A stretch of DNA of 5,447 nt, from positions 3,201 through 8,647 of the forward strand of contig PMLI01000214.1 of NCBI GenBank assembly GCA_003158835.1. The letters run 5' to 3'. The notes under the pieces were generated by a model that worked only from the letters and a program-made list of their open reading frames with translations, was not told where the DNA came from and ran no database searches. Both the position numbers and the translations under genes were made by a program. This stretch comes from Acidimicrobiaceae bacterium (GTDB lineage: Bacteria; Actinomycetota; Acidimicrobiia; Acidimicrobiales; Palsa-688). Shown one piece after another: positions 1-5,447 of this stretch (its first letter is position 1; every line of letters begins with the position of its first letter).

Positions 1-1
1 G

Positions 2-775
2 TGGGCCACGAGCAACGGCGGCACCAACTGGCACCAGGAGAAGTTGGGGGGGCCCGTACTTTCGTTGGTCGCGGCGGGCGGTTCTGTTTACGCCGCCGTC
101 GGCAGTTGCTACGATACCAACGGCAAATGCTCTTCGCCGACCGTGAAGCTCGAGCGCTCGCCGGTACAGCAAGGCGTATGGCAGACAGTTCCTGGCATTT
201 CAGGCCGGGGAACTGAGCTTCTCATGACCACGCAGGGTGCGACGGTGTGGGTGGCCATGTGGCCGACGTCCGCCGGCCCCGCCTCGATTTGGTCCGGCCG
301 GCCCGGCGCCTCGTGGCACCGGTACCCCGATCCATGCTACCAACGCTCGCAGGGCATAGACCTGGCCGGCTTGGCCTCCCCGGGCCCGAACGTCTTGTTC
401 GAACTATGCGCCGGCAACCCGGGCGCCGGCCAAGAAGCAAAGGGCTTGAGACTTTCGACAAATGGCGGGGCCACATCGCATGAGGTGAGCAACCTGCCGC
501 TCGGGGGCCTGGCCTACGGCGTCGCGGCTGCCAATAGCAAGAACGTGGTCATCGACGCCGCGTCGGGGGCCAGCTTCCTTTACCATTCAGCGAACGGAGG
601 CAGTACGTGGGAAATGAAGACTTTGAACGACGGAGGGGCCGGCCTTTTCGATTTGCAATTCGCGACCTCCCGACTTGGTGCCGTGGTGGAAGGGCGCCCG
701 GCCTTGGGCGCCTCCACCAACCACTTGCTCATAACCCACGACGGCGGCGCCACCTGGTCGCCCTGCCGGCTTTAG
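2..775 (+). CDS. Exported Asp-box (BNR/sialidase-like) repeat protein, 5' partial
   Basis: This is the C-terminal 257 residues of a protein that begins before the window; the frame is open from base 2 to a TAG stop. Four Asp-box-like motifs are visible: SNGGTNW (residues 4-10), STNGGATS (152-159, lacking the usual Trp), SANGGSTW (196-203) and THDGGATW (245-252). Such motifs mark beta-propeller folds of the sialidase, sortilin and photosystem-II-assembly-factor type. Five cysteines (36, 43, 112, 136, 255) include a close pair, C36/C43, and a pair flanking a loop, C112/C136. That fits disulfides in an extracytoplasmic protein. The stretch LCAGNPGAG followed by K and an Asp box is a pattern I associate with actinobacterial exported propellers annotated as exo-alpha-sialidase-like. 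No catalytic sialidase residues can be identified, so enzymatic activity is not supported. The end just after an Asp box looks natural. A TTG at base 44 is internal, because coding sequence continues upstream of it. Class is fairly sure; function is unknown. Confidence 0.8.
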   Translation, partial: WATSNGGTNWHQEKLGGPVLSLVAAGGSVYAAVGSCYDTNGKCSSPTVKLERSPVQQGVWQTVPGISGRGTELLMTTQGATVWVAMWPTSAGPASIWSGRPGASWHRYPDPCYQRSQGIDLAGLASPGPNVLFELCAGNPGAGQEAKGLRLSTNGGATSHEVSNLPLGGLAYGVAAANSKNVVIDAASGASFLYHSANGGSTWEMKTLNDGGAGLFDLQFATSRLGAVVEGRPALGASTNHLLITHDGGATWSPCRL

Positions 776-789
776 CCGTTGTCCTAGCG

Positions 790-1470
790 GTGGCACCCGT
801 GGCCGGAGCAGCCCGACTGGTGACGCTGGCCGCCGGTACGGGGCCCGCTGTCCCGGTTGTCGCCTGTGCCAGCAGCTACGGAGCGGGCCCGCCGACGGGC
901 CTGCCCGTGTTCCCCCACACCATACGGCCGGGCCTTGGAAAAGACCTGGCCAAAATGCTCGGCTACTACACCAACAACCAACGGACCCTGAGCCCCGTCC
1001 TCGGACCTCGAGGCTGGAACTGCCAGGTCCAGGTCGGCGCGGACGGGACCACGGGGCTCAACATCAATCCACCCGGGACCTCCCCCACGCCCACCAGCAC
1101 CGGCCACCCGGAGGTCCAAGCCGCTTCTGACTCGGTCTGCCAGGGATGTGTGTACTCGACCGTGTGCGCTCTGGTGCCCGCGGCCGGCCAGCAGCTTGGT
1201 TTCGCCATGCTCCCCTGCGCGCCCCGCCCGAAGGGTGAGGTGGTCACATGGCTGTCAGGCTCACCCAAAAGCACCAAGGTCCCGGTTCGCGATGTCGTCG
1301 CCTTCCAAATACCCGGCCATGACCCGACCAACGGCGTGGTCCTGTACGACTACCGGCCCGGCCCGGGGGGCGCGGCATCGCAAGAGACCTGTACCTTGCC
1401 GGCCGGCCAGCGTTCCCTCTGCACCGCCGTCCTCAACGACTTCGTCAGGCAGCGCTGGCTCATGAACTGA
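790..1470 (+). CDS. Secreted cysteine-rich hypothetical protein
   Basis: No named family is recognised. From GTG 790 the product is 226 residues with eight cysteines (26, 78, 117, 120, 126, 143, 201, 211), including a CxxC at 117-120, consistent with an exported disulfide-bonded protein. Residues 71-88 contain the run LGPRGWNC followed by VGADG, which I recall from short secreted actinobacterial proteins of unknown role. Residues 91-106 are a Pro/Thr-rich linker. The start is uncertain. GTG 790 has no good ribosome binding site and leaves only a weak signal region, although VVAC (23-26) resembles a lipobox. GTG 607 is preceded by GGAGG six bases upstream and would add 61 residues, with RRRR then about 20 hydrophobic residues and an AGAA cleavage-like site, but it overlaps the preceding gene by 169 nt. 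The gene lies 14 nt after the Asp-box gene and probably shares its transcript. It is a real gene with good confidence; start and role are unsure. Confidence 0.65.
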   Translation: MAPVAGAARLVTLAAGTGPAVPVVACASSYGAGPPTGLPVFPHTIRPGLGKDLAKMLGYYTNNQRTLSPVLGPRGWNCQVQVGADGTTGLNINPPGTSPTPTSTGHPEVQAASDSVCQGCVYSTVCALVPAAGQQLGFAMLPCAPRPKGEVVTWLSGSPKSTKVPVRDVVAFQIPGHDPTNGVVLYDYRPGPGGAASQETCTLPAGQRSLCTAVLNDFVRQRWLMN

Positions 1471-1480
1471 TGTCGGCAGC

Positions 1481-1936
1481 TCAGGACCGCTTCGCCGCGA
1501 ACCAACTGGAAAGCACCAGCGAGGCCTCCTGCGCCAGCACCCCCCGCACCACCGGCAGCTCGTGGTTCAGCCGGGGGTCGGCGCAGAGGTTGTAGAGCGA
1601 ACCGCACGCCCCGGCCTTGGGATCGGCTGTCCCGAAGACCAACCGGCCCAGGCGTGCCGCCACCAGGGCTCCGGCGCACATGGGGCACGGCTCCAGGGTG
1701 ACGTAGAGGGTGGCACCGACCAGCCGCCAGGACCCGAGGGTCGCGGCCGCCTCCCGCAGAGCCACCATCTCGGCGTGGGCCGTCGGGTCCCCGGTGGCCT
1801 CCCTGGCGTTGGCGCCCCGACCGACGACCTCGCCATCTCGCACGACTACCGCGCCGACCGGCACCTCGCCCGCCTCGCCGGCGCCCGCCGCGAGCTCGAG
1901 CGCCAGGCGCATGAACGCCTCGTCGGTGCCGGTCAA
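1481..1936 (-). CDS. tadA: tRNA-specific adenosine deaminase (A34 to inosine)
   Basis: TadA deaminates wobble adenosine 34 to inosine in tRNA-Arg(ACG), letting one tRNA read several CGN codons in the cytoplasm. The 151-residue product has the zinc-dependent cytidine/deoxycytidylate deaminase signature. HAE at 54-56 supplies the zinc ligand His54 and the proton-shuttling Glu56, and PCPMC at 83-87 supplies Cys84 and Cys87. Flanking motifs EVPVGAVVV (24-32), FGTADPKAGA (101-110) and LNHELPVVRGVL (123-134) match bacterial TadA closely, and length is normal. The start is TTG at 1936, sharing a TTGA overlap with the hisN stop. This gives the normal N-terminus, with DEAFMRLALELA as its first helix. 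An in-frame ATG nine codons in would cut into that helix. The gene is last in the minus-strand run and ends 10 bp from the convergent upstream gene, so no separate terminator fits between them. The family assignment is firm. Confidence 0.96.
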   Translation of the reverse strand: MTGTDEAFMRLALELAAGAGEAGEVPVGAVVVRDGEVVGRGANAREATGDPTAHAEMVALREAAATLGSWRLVGATLYVTLEPCPMCAGALVAARLGRLVFGTADPKAGACGSLYNLCADPRLNHELPVVRGVLAQEASLVLSSWFAAKRS

Positions 1937-2715
1937 CTCGGCCCGGGGCCGGCGCCGGACAGTGCCGCTATCACCTGGTCATGGACGAGGCCGTTGCTCG
2001 AGACGGCATTGCCCCCGTCGAGCCGGCGCTGGCCCGCGAAGTCGGTGAACTTTCCTCCCGCCTCTTCGACTATGACCTGGAGAGCAGCGATGTCCCAGAA
2101 GGAATCGATGGGGTCGAGGGCCGCATCGCAAGCCCCCTCGGCCACCAGCATGTGCTGCCAGAAGTCTCCGAACCCGCGGTCGTGCTTCACCTTCAACGCC
2201 AGCTCGACCAACCGTTCGGGGAACGGGAAATCGCCTATGCAGCCACACGAGATCGAGGCTTGGGCGATATCGGCCACGCGGGACACGCTGATCCGTTCGC
2301 CCACGTCGCCGGGGTCGCCGGCGTAGGCACCGTGGCCGCGCCGTGCCCACCAGCGCCGGCCCAGTGCCGGGGCCGAGACAACCCCGACCTCGACGACACC
2401 GCCTACCTCCAGGGCGAGCAGGGTCGCCCACACGGGGATGCCGTGAACGAACTGGACCGTACCGTCGATCGGGTCGACCACCCACCGCCGGTCCCCATGC
2501 CCGGTGGTGCCCATCTCCTCGCCCAGCACGGCGTCGGCCGGTCTCTCACGGGCGATGAGCTGGCGGATGGCGAGCTCGGCACCCTTATCCGCTTCGGTGA
2601 CGGGGCTCAGGTCGAGCTTGGTTTCGACGGCCAGGGTAGGACGGCGGAAGGCGGACAGGGTCAGCCGGTCCGCCAGGTCGCAAGCCGACAGCGCCAACTC
2701 GAGATCCAGAGCCAT
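1933..2715 (-). CDS. hisN: Histidinol-phosphatase, inositol-monophosphatase type (HisN)
   Basis: The likely reaction is L-histidinol phosphate to L-histidinol, the second-last stage of histidine synthesis, using Mg2+ in the cytoplasm. The 260-residue protein has all metal-site motifs of the IMPase fold: GEE at 65-67, DPIDGT at 81-86 and WDIAA at 207-211. Features I recall from actinobacterial HisN, such as that of Corynebacterium glutamicum, are also present: TKLDLSPVTEAD (32-43), PVWATLLALE (94-103), VVSAPALGRRWW (112-123), GDFWQHMLVAEGA (183-195) and a C-terminal GGN...NGLVHD. The usual DGT-x-NF is replaced by DGTVQF here. A related sugar- or inositol-phosphatase role is the alternative, but the HisN pattern is much closer. 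ATG 2715 begins 11 nt after the larC stop with only a weak ribosome binding site. The TGA stop overlaps the tadA TTG. No other his gene is visible, so the histidine link rests on family alone. Confidence 0.88.
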   Translation of the reverse strand: MALDLELALSACDLADRLTLSAFRRPTLAVETKLDLSPVTEADKGAELAIRQLIARERPADAVLGEEMGTTGHGDRRWVVDPIDGTVQFVHGIPVWATLLALEVGGVVEVGVVSAPALGRRWWARRGHGAYAGDPGDVGERISVSRVADIAQASISCGCIGDFPFPERLVELALKVKHDRGFGDFWQHMLVAEGACDAALDPIDSFWDIAALQVIVEEAGGKFTDFAGQRRLDGGNAVSSNGLVHDQVIAALSGAGPGPS

Positions 2716-2726
2716 GGTCAGCCACG

Positions 2727-3914
2727 TTAGTTTCGGCCGAGACGCCGGGCTGACTCCTCGGCGTGGCGGGCCACCTCGGCCACGGGCAAACCCAGCCGGG
2801 CTGCCGCCCGGGCGCAGTCGTCGTACTCAGCCTTGAAGCGGTGCGGTCCCACCTTCACGCGCACGGGGTGGCCCCCGACTTCGACTTCCAGCTCCTGGCG
2901 GGCCATCGCCCAACGAGCGACGTGGTGCTGGCGAAAGCCGAGAGTGCCGGTCTCCCGGGCCAGCACCCGCGCTAGCCCGGCGAGGGCACCCGGCTCGGCC
3001 AGAGCACTGACCACGTGCCCGGGCCGGCCCTTCTTGGCCAGTACCGGCACCAGCCAGGCGTCGAGAGCGCCGGCGACCATAAGAGCCTCGACCGTGTGGG
3101 CCAGGACCTCGCCCGTGACGTCGTCCACGTTGGCCTCCAGCACAACAAGGTCCTGGTTGTGACCGGCCATCCCGTCGCCCACGGCCCCTTCGTCCCCCAC
3201 GACGACCTGGAGCACGTTCGGCGTCCCCGGAAGATCCCGGGCGCCGGCGCCGTAGCCGGAGGCAGTGACCTTCATGAGCGGCAGAGGCCCGAAGGAGGCG
3301 GCCAGACCGGCCAACAGCGCCGCCCCCGTCGGGGTGGTGAGCTCTACCGTTTGGCCCGTCCCGTGGACCGGGGCGCCGGCCAGCAGTTGCACTACGGCGG
3401 GTGCCGGGTTGGGCAGCACACCGTGCGTCCCTCGCACCGTGCCCGTACCTACGGCTACCGGGCTGGCGCACACCAAGGCCACGTCCAGCGATTCCAGAGC
3501 CAGGCAGGTCCCGACCACGTCGACCAGGGCATCGAGACCACCCACCTCGTGGAAGTGCACCTCCTCGGCGCTTATTCCGTGAACCGCGCTCTCGGCCGAG
3601 GCCAGGCAGGCGAAGACCCTCTGCGCTCGCCGCCGGGCACGTTCGGGCAACCCGGCGGCGGCCTCGATGGTTCCCCGGATAGTCCCCCAGGTGCGGTCGA
3701 CGACATCGTGTTCGGGGTCGACCTCTACGATCAGCCGGGTGGCGGCGAGGCCCGACCGGGTCGTCTTCCCGGCCTCGATGTGCCAGCCGGGTACGGAGAG
3801 CATTGCCAGGCCGGCGACCACTTCCTCCAGGTCGGCGCCGGCGTCGAGCAGGCTGCCCAACGCCATGTCGCCGGCGATCCCGGAGAAACAGTGCCACCAG
3901 GCGACGGTCGTCAC
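2727..3914 (-). CDS. larC: Nickel-pincer cofactor biosynthesis protein LarC (nickel insertase)
   Basis: LarC is the CTP-dependent cyclometallase that inserts nickel into the pyridinium-3,5-bisthiocarboxylic acid mononucleotide, giving the NPN cofactor of lactate racemase and relatives. The 395-residue product is full length. Diagnostic motifs in order are HCFSGIAGDM (8-17), VHFHEVGGLDALVDVVG (119-135), HGVLPNPAPAVVQLLAG (164-180), a Gly-rich YGAGARDLPG (221-230), LEANVDDVTGE (259-269), KKGRPGH (294-300) and FKAEYDD (360-366). In Lactobacillus plantarum LarC is made from larC1 and larC2 by a ribosomal frameshift; here the whole protein lies in one uninterrupted frame. The start is GTG 3914, placed by homology directly before the first motif. 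It overlaps the larB TGA by 4 nt (GTGA), indicating translational coupling. The same frame stays open far upstream to about 4955, but that extension reads as Arg/Pro-rich non-protein and crosses larB. Family assignment is firm. Confidence 0.95.
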   Translation of the reverse strand: MTTVAWWHCFSGIAGDMALGSLLDAGADLEEVVAGLAMLSVPGWHIEAGKTTRSGLAATRLIVEVDPEHDVVDRTWGTIRGTIEAAAGLPERARRRAQRVFACLASAESAVHGISAEEVHFHEVGGLDALVDVVGTCLALESLDVALVCASPVAVGTGTVRGTHGVLPNPAPAVVQLLAGAPVHGTGQTVELTTPTGAALLAGLAASFGPLPLMKVTASGYGAGARDLPGTPNVLQVVVGDEGAVGDGMAGHNQDLVVLEANVDDVTGEVLAHTVEALMVAGALDAWLVPVLAKKGRPGHVVSALAEPGALAGLARVLARETGTLGFRQHHVARWAMARQELEVEVGGHPVRVKVGPHRFKAEYDDCARAAARLGLPVAEVARHAEESARRLGRN

Positions 3915-4717
3915 CGGCCCACGCCGCTCGGTCGCTGGAAGGCGCCGGCCCTGGGGCGGCCGGCCTCGTCGCACCGACGCTCGCCCAGGATGCGGGCTAC
4001 GGCCCAGGCGGCGCCGAAGCCGTTGTCTATGCCCACTACACAAAGTCCGGGGGCGCAGCTGGCCAACATGGCCAGAAGGGCGGTGACCCCCTCGAGGGAA
4101 GCGCCGTAACCGGCGCTGGTGGGCACGGCCACCACAGGCGCCGGCGTGAGCCCCCCCACCAGGCTGGCCAGGGCGCCCTCCATCCCGGCGATGACCACGA
4201 CGGCATCGGCCGAAGCCAGCGAGTCGACGTGCTCCAAGAGGCGGTGTACGCCGGCCACGCCACAGTCGGCGGTGAGATTGGGCCGGAAACCGAGCGCCGC
4301 CAGGGTCGCGGTGCACTCTTGCGCCACGACGAGGTCGGCCGTACCGGCCGCAAAGACCTCCACCCGCTCGCCTCGTTCGGGTGCCTTCCTCCATACGAGC
4401 GTCGCACCGTGGCGCTGGCCATCCGGGTGAGCGTCCAGGGTGGCGGTGGCCTGCTCTTCGTTCGCCCTCGACAGCACCACGGGGCCGCCGTGAGCTTCGC
4501 TCAGGAGCTCCCCCACGATGGCGACGCAGTGGGCCACGGACTTTCCGGGGCCGTACACAGCCTCGGGTAGACCCTGGCGCAAGGCCCGGTGATGGTCGAC
4601 GCGGGCGAAGCCGAGATCGGCGTAAGGCAGGCGCCGGAGCCGGCGGACGACCTCGTCCGGGCTGACCGAGCCGGCCACGAGCTCGTCGAGAAGGCGGTAA
4701 AGCGCGGGTTCGTCCAT
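3911..4717 (-). CDS. larB: Nickel-pincer cofactor biosynthesis protein LarB (pyridinium carboxylase/hydrolase)
   Basis: LarB begins NPN synthesis by carboxylating C5 of the pyridinium ring of nicotinic acid adenine dinucleotide and releasing AMP, giving the biscarboxylic acid mononucleotide. It resembles the AIR carboxylase PurE in its C-terminal half. In the 268-residue product, residues 25-60 contain the LarB-type LRRLPYADLGFARVDHHR and YGPGKS. Residues 120-235 form the PurE-like domain with VFAAGTADL, DCGVAGVHRL, IAGMEGALASLVGGL, VAVPTSAGYGAS, SCAPG and GIDNGFGA. Cys221 in SCAPG lines up with the cysteine that I recall as catalytic (Cys221) in L. plantarum LarB. ATG 4717 is chosen because it gives this register and the family's usual short lead. 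GTG 4735 would add six residues and has AAAGG eight bases upstream, so it remains possible. LarB and LarC overlap by 4 nt and act in one pathway. Neither LarE nor LarA is nearby in the window. Confidence 0.94.
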   Translation of the reverse strand: MDEPALYRLLDELVAGSVSPDEVVRRLRRLPYADLGFARVDHHRALRQGLPEAVYGPGKSVAHCVAIVGELLSEAHGGPVVLSRANEEQATATLDAHPDGQRHGATLVWRKAPERGERVEVFAAGTADLVVAQECTATLAALGFRPNLTADCGVAGVHRLLEHVDSLASADAVVVIAGMEGALASLVGGLTPAPVVAVPTSAGYGASLEGVTALLAMLASCAPGLCVVGIDNGFGAAWAVARILGERRCDEAGRPRAGAFQRPSGVGR

Positions 4718-4806
4718 GGTTTCCCATGCTGCCACGCTGGCGGCCTTTGTTCAGTGGGCGGCGCGGGGCGCCTGGCAGCCAGGCCTCGGGGGCGGGCCGG
4801 GCGGAC
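4718..4806 (-). other. Intergenic gap between DinB-family gene and larB, with small hairpin
   Basis: This 89-bp gap holds a perfect inverted repeat at 4770-4784: GCCTGG, a 3-nt loop, then CCAGGC. On the minus strand it is followed by GC-rich sequence with no T-run, so it is not a standard intrinsic terminator. The minus-strand sequence AACAAAGG, eight bases before GTG 4735, could be a ribosome binding site for a longer LarB. I see no convincing -35/-10 promoter. The gap could hold a weak terminator, a processing site or a promoter for the lar run, but none of these is shown. Confidence 0.3.
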
Positions 4807-5319
4807 CTAGGGGGCGGCCGGGATCTGGCCCTTGGCGTCCAGCAGGTGGTGGTGCGCCTCGTGCACGACGAAGCAGGCCAGACCGGCGACAGTGAAGCGG
4901 TCGACGCCGTCGCGCACGGCCGTACGTGACCAATCGTCGGCCTGGCGGTCGTCAAGGATCCCGGCCAGGCGCCGGGCCTGGTGGTCTATACCGGTCGCCA
5001 GGTCGGATGGCGGCAACTCGTTGAAGTGGCGCCACTCGTCCTCGCCGGGTTCGAACCAGGGCACGGCGGGGTTGTCCTCGGCCACGGCCAGCAGGATCCG
5101 GTCGCCGAAGACCCCCAGCATGTCCCGCACGTGAGCGGCGTACTGAGCAGGCGACCAGAGGCCCGGCGCCGGGCTGGTCCGAAGACAGTTGAGATCGGCC
5201 GCGGTCAGGAACTCACGCCACGCCGCCGCCTCGTCGAGACCCTGCTGGGCCAGGGATGCCACAGGAGAACCGGAGGGGTTTTGACCACATTGAGGGCAAG
5301 GGGCGGATTGGATGCGCAC
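4807..5319 (-). CDS. DinB-family protein with N-terminal CxxC
   Basis: This 170-residue protein belongs to the DinB/YfiT-like four-helix metal-binding superfamily, whose members include damage-inducible proteins of unknown activity and thiol-dependent transferases. Expected metal histidines are visible: His63 in YAAHVRD, and His153 and His157 in VHEAHHHLLDA, near the C-terminus. The stretch RTSPAPGLWSPAQYAAHVRD and the later DRFTVAGLA match an actinobacterial subgroup I recognise, which also carries an N-terminal CxxCG pair, here Cys8 and Cys11. Those two cysteines alone cannot complete a zinc site. Substrate and role are unknown. The start is uncertain. GTG 5319 lies behind the purine-rich run AAGGGTGGGAG and puts CPQCG near the N-terminus, as in relatives. 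GTG 5352 would add 11 residues but has no clear ribosome binding site. The stop is TAG at 4807-4809, 89 bp before larB, so it could share the downstream transcript. Confidence 0.8.
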   Translation of the reverse strand: MRIQSAPCPQCGQNPSGSPVASLAQQGLDEAAAWREFLTAADLNCLRTSPAPGLWSPAQYAAHVRDMLGVFGDRILLAVAEDNPAVPWFEPGEDEWRHFNELPPSDLATGIDHQARRLAGILDDRQADDWSRTAVRDGVDRFTVAGLACFVVHEAHHHLLDAKGQIPAAP

Positions 5320-5352
5320 CCACTCCCACCCTTCGGCGACACCGCTGCCCAC

Positions 5353-5447
5353 GGCTCACAGTCTTACGCGGTACGCCGCGGCCTTGCCGCGAATTTCCCC
5401 GGCGTGCGTCTGTGGCCTAGTGCGGTTGCGCCCGCAGCCCGTCGCAG
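5353..5447. other. Right-end non-coding stretch with two overlapping GC hairpins
   Basis: No gene is supported in these 95 bp. Two inverted repeats overlap: CGCGG-TACG-CCGCG at 5367-5380 (5-bp stem) and CGCGGC-CTT-GCCGCG at 5377-5391 (6-bp stem). They share bases 5377-5380, so only one can form fully at a time. In a minus-strand transcript they would sit in the leader of the DinB-family gene. Neither is followed by a clear T-run on either strand. I find no recognisable promoter boxes. On the minus strand, a nine-codon open stretch from the window edge ends in a TAG at 5419-5417. It could be the tail of a gene outside the window, but it is too short to call. Confidence 0.3.

Noticed and set aside
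597..610. GGAGG as definite ribosome binding site for GTG 607
   Set aside because: The same bases encode Gly-Gly of an Asp box in the preceding gene, so the match is expected there; it is kept as an open question, not a feature.
1562..2326. Plus-strand open frame spanning tadA and hisN
   Set aside because: Antisense to two firmly identified genes; low-complexity composition.
1981..2730. Plus-strand open frame of 249 codons opposite hisN
   Set aside because: It mirrors hisN codons, shows no recognisable motif, and hisN is clearly real on the other strand.
3015..4109. Long plus-strand open frame (364 codons) opposite larC and larB
   Set aside because: Long antisense frames arise from codon bias in GC-rich genes; composition is Gly/Arg/Pro-rich and no domain is seen.
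4770..4784. Intrinsic terminator between the DinB-family gene and larB
   Set aside because: The stem is only 6 bp and no T-run follows on either strand, so it is kept only as a hairpin within the gap.
3915..4955. In-frame extension of larC upstream to about 4955, as if a 742-residue fusion
   Set aside because: It crosses all of larB in another frame, is Arg/Pro/Gly-rich without any motif, and LarC homology begins exactly at GTG 3914.
5417..5447. C-terminal end of another minus-strand gene at the right edge
   Set aside because: Only nine codons before a TAG; impossible to tell from chance.

Overview
The window is GC-rich bacterial chromosome with tightly packed genes, GTG and TTG starts alongside ATG, and 4-nt stop/start overlaps. 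The HisN type, the exported Asp-box protein and the DinB-family protein all look actinobacterial. An Acidimicrobiia-like or related environmental actinobacterium is my best guess, but no marker here proves it. I see no rRNA, tRNA, CRISPR array, insertion sequence or phage gene.

Left part (2-1470, plus strand): the C-terminal part of an exported Asp-box (BNR-type beta-propeller) protein whose start lies outside the window, followed by a secreted, cysteine-rich hypothetical protein. The second gene's start is unclear. The downstream frame stays open back through the end of the first gene, and this out-of-frame stretch reads like a signal peptide. The pair ends only 10 bp from tadA, which converges on it.

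Right part (5319-1481, minus strand): a DinB-family protein with an N-terminal CxxC pair, an 89-bp gap, then a compact run larB-larC-hisN-tadA. larB and larC overlap by 4 nt (GTGA), larC and hisN are 11 nt apart, and hisN and tadA overlap by 4 nt (TTGA). LarB and LarC carry out the first and last steps in building the nickel-pincer nucleotide (NPN) cofactor of lactate racemase-type enzymes. HisN is histidinol-phosphatase of the inositol-monophosphatase fold, and TadA makes inosine at the tRNA wobble position. The last two are housekeeping genes that probably share the lar transcript.

Neither larE, the sulfur-inserting middle step, nor a larA-type enzyme lies in the window. The points most worth following up are this split NPN pathway inside a housekeeping operon and the overlapping, signal-peptide-like frame between the two exported proteins. 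I see no convincing new multi-gene system. The last 95 bp hold two overlapping GC hairpins and no supported gene.
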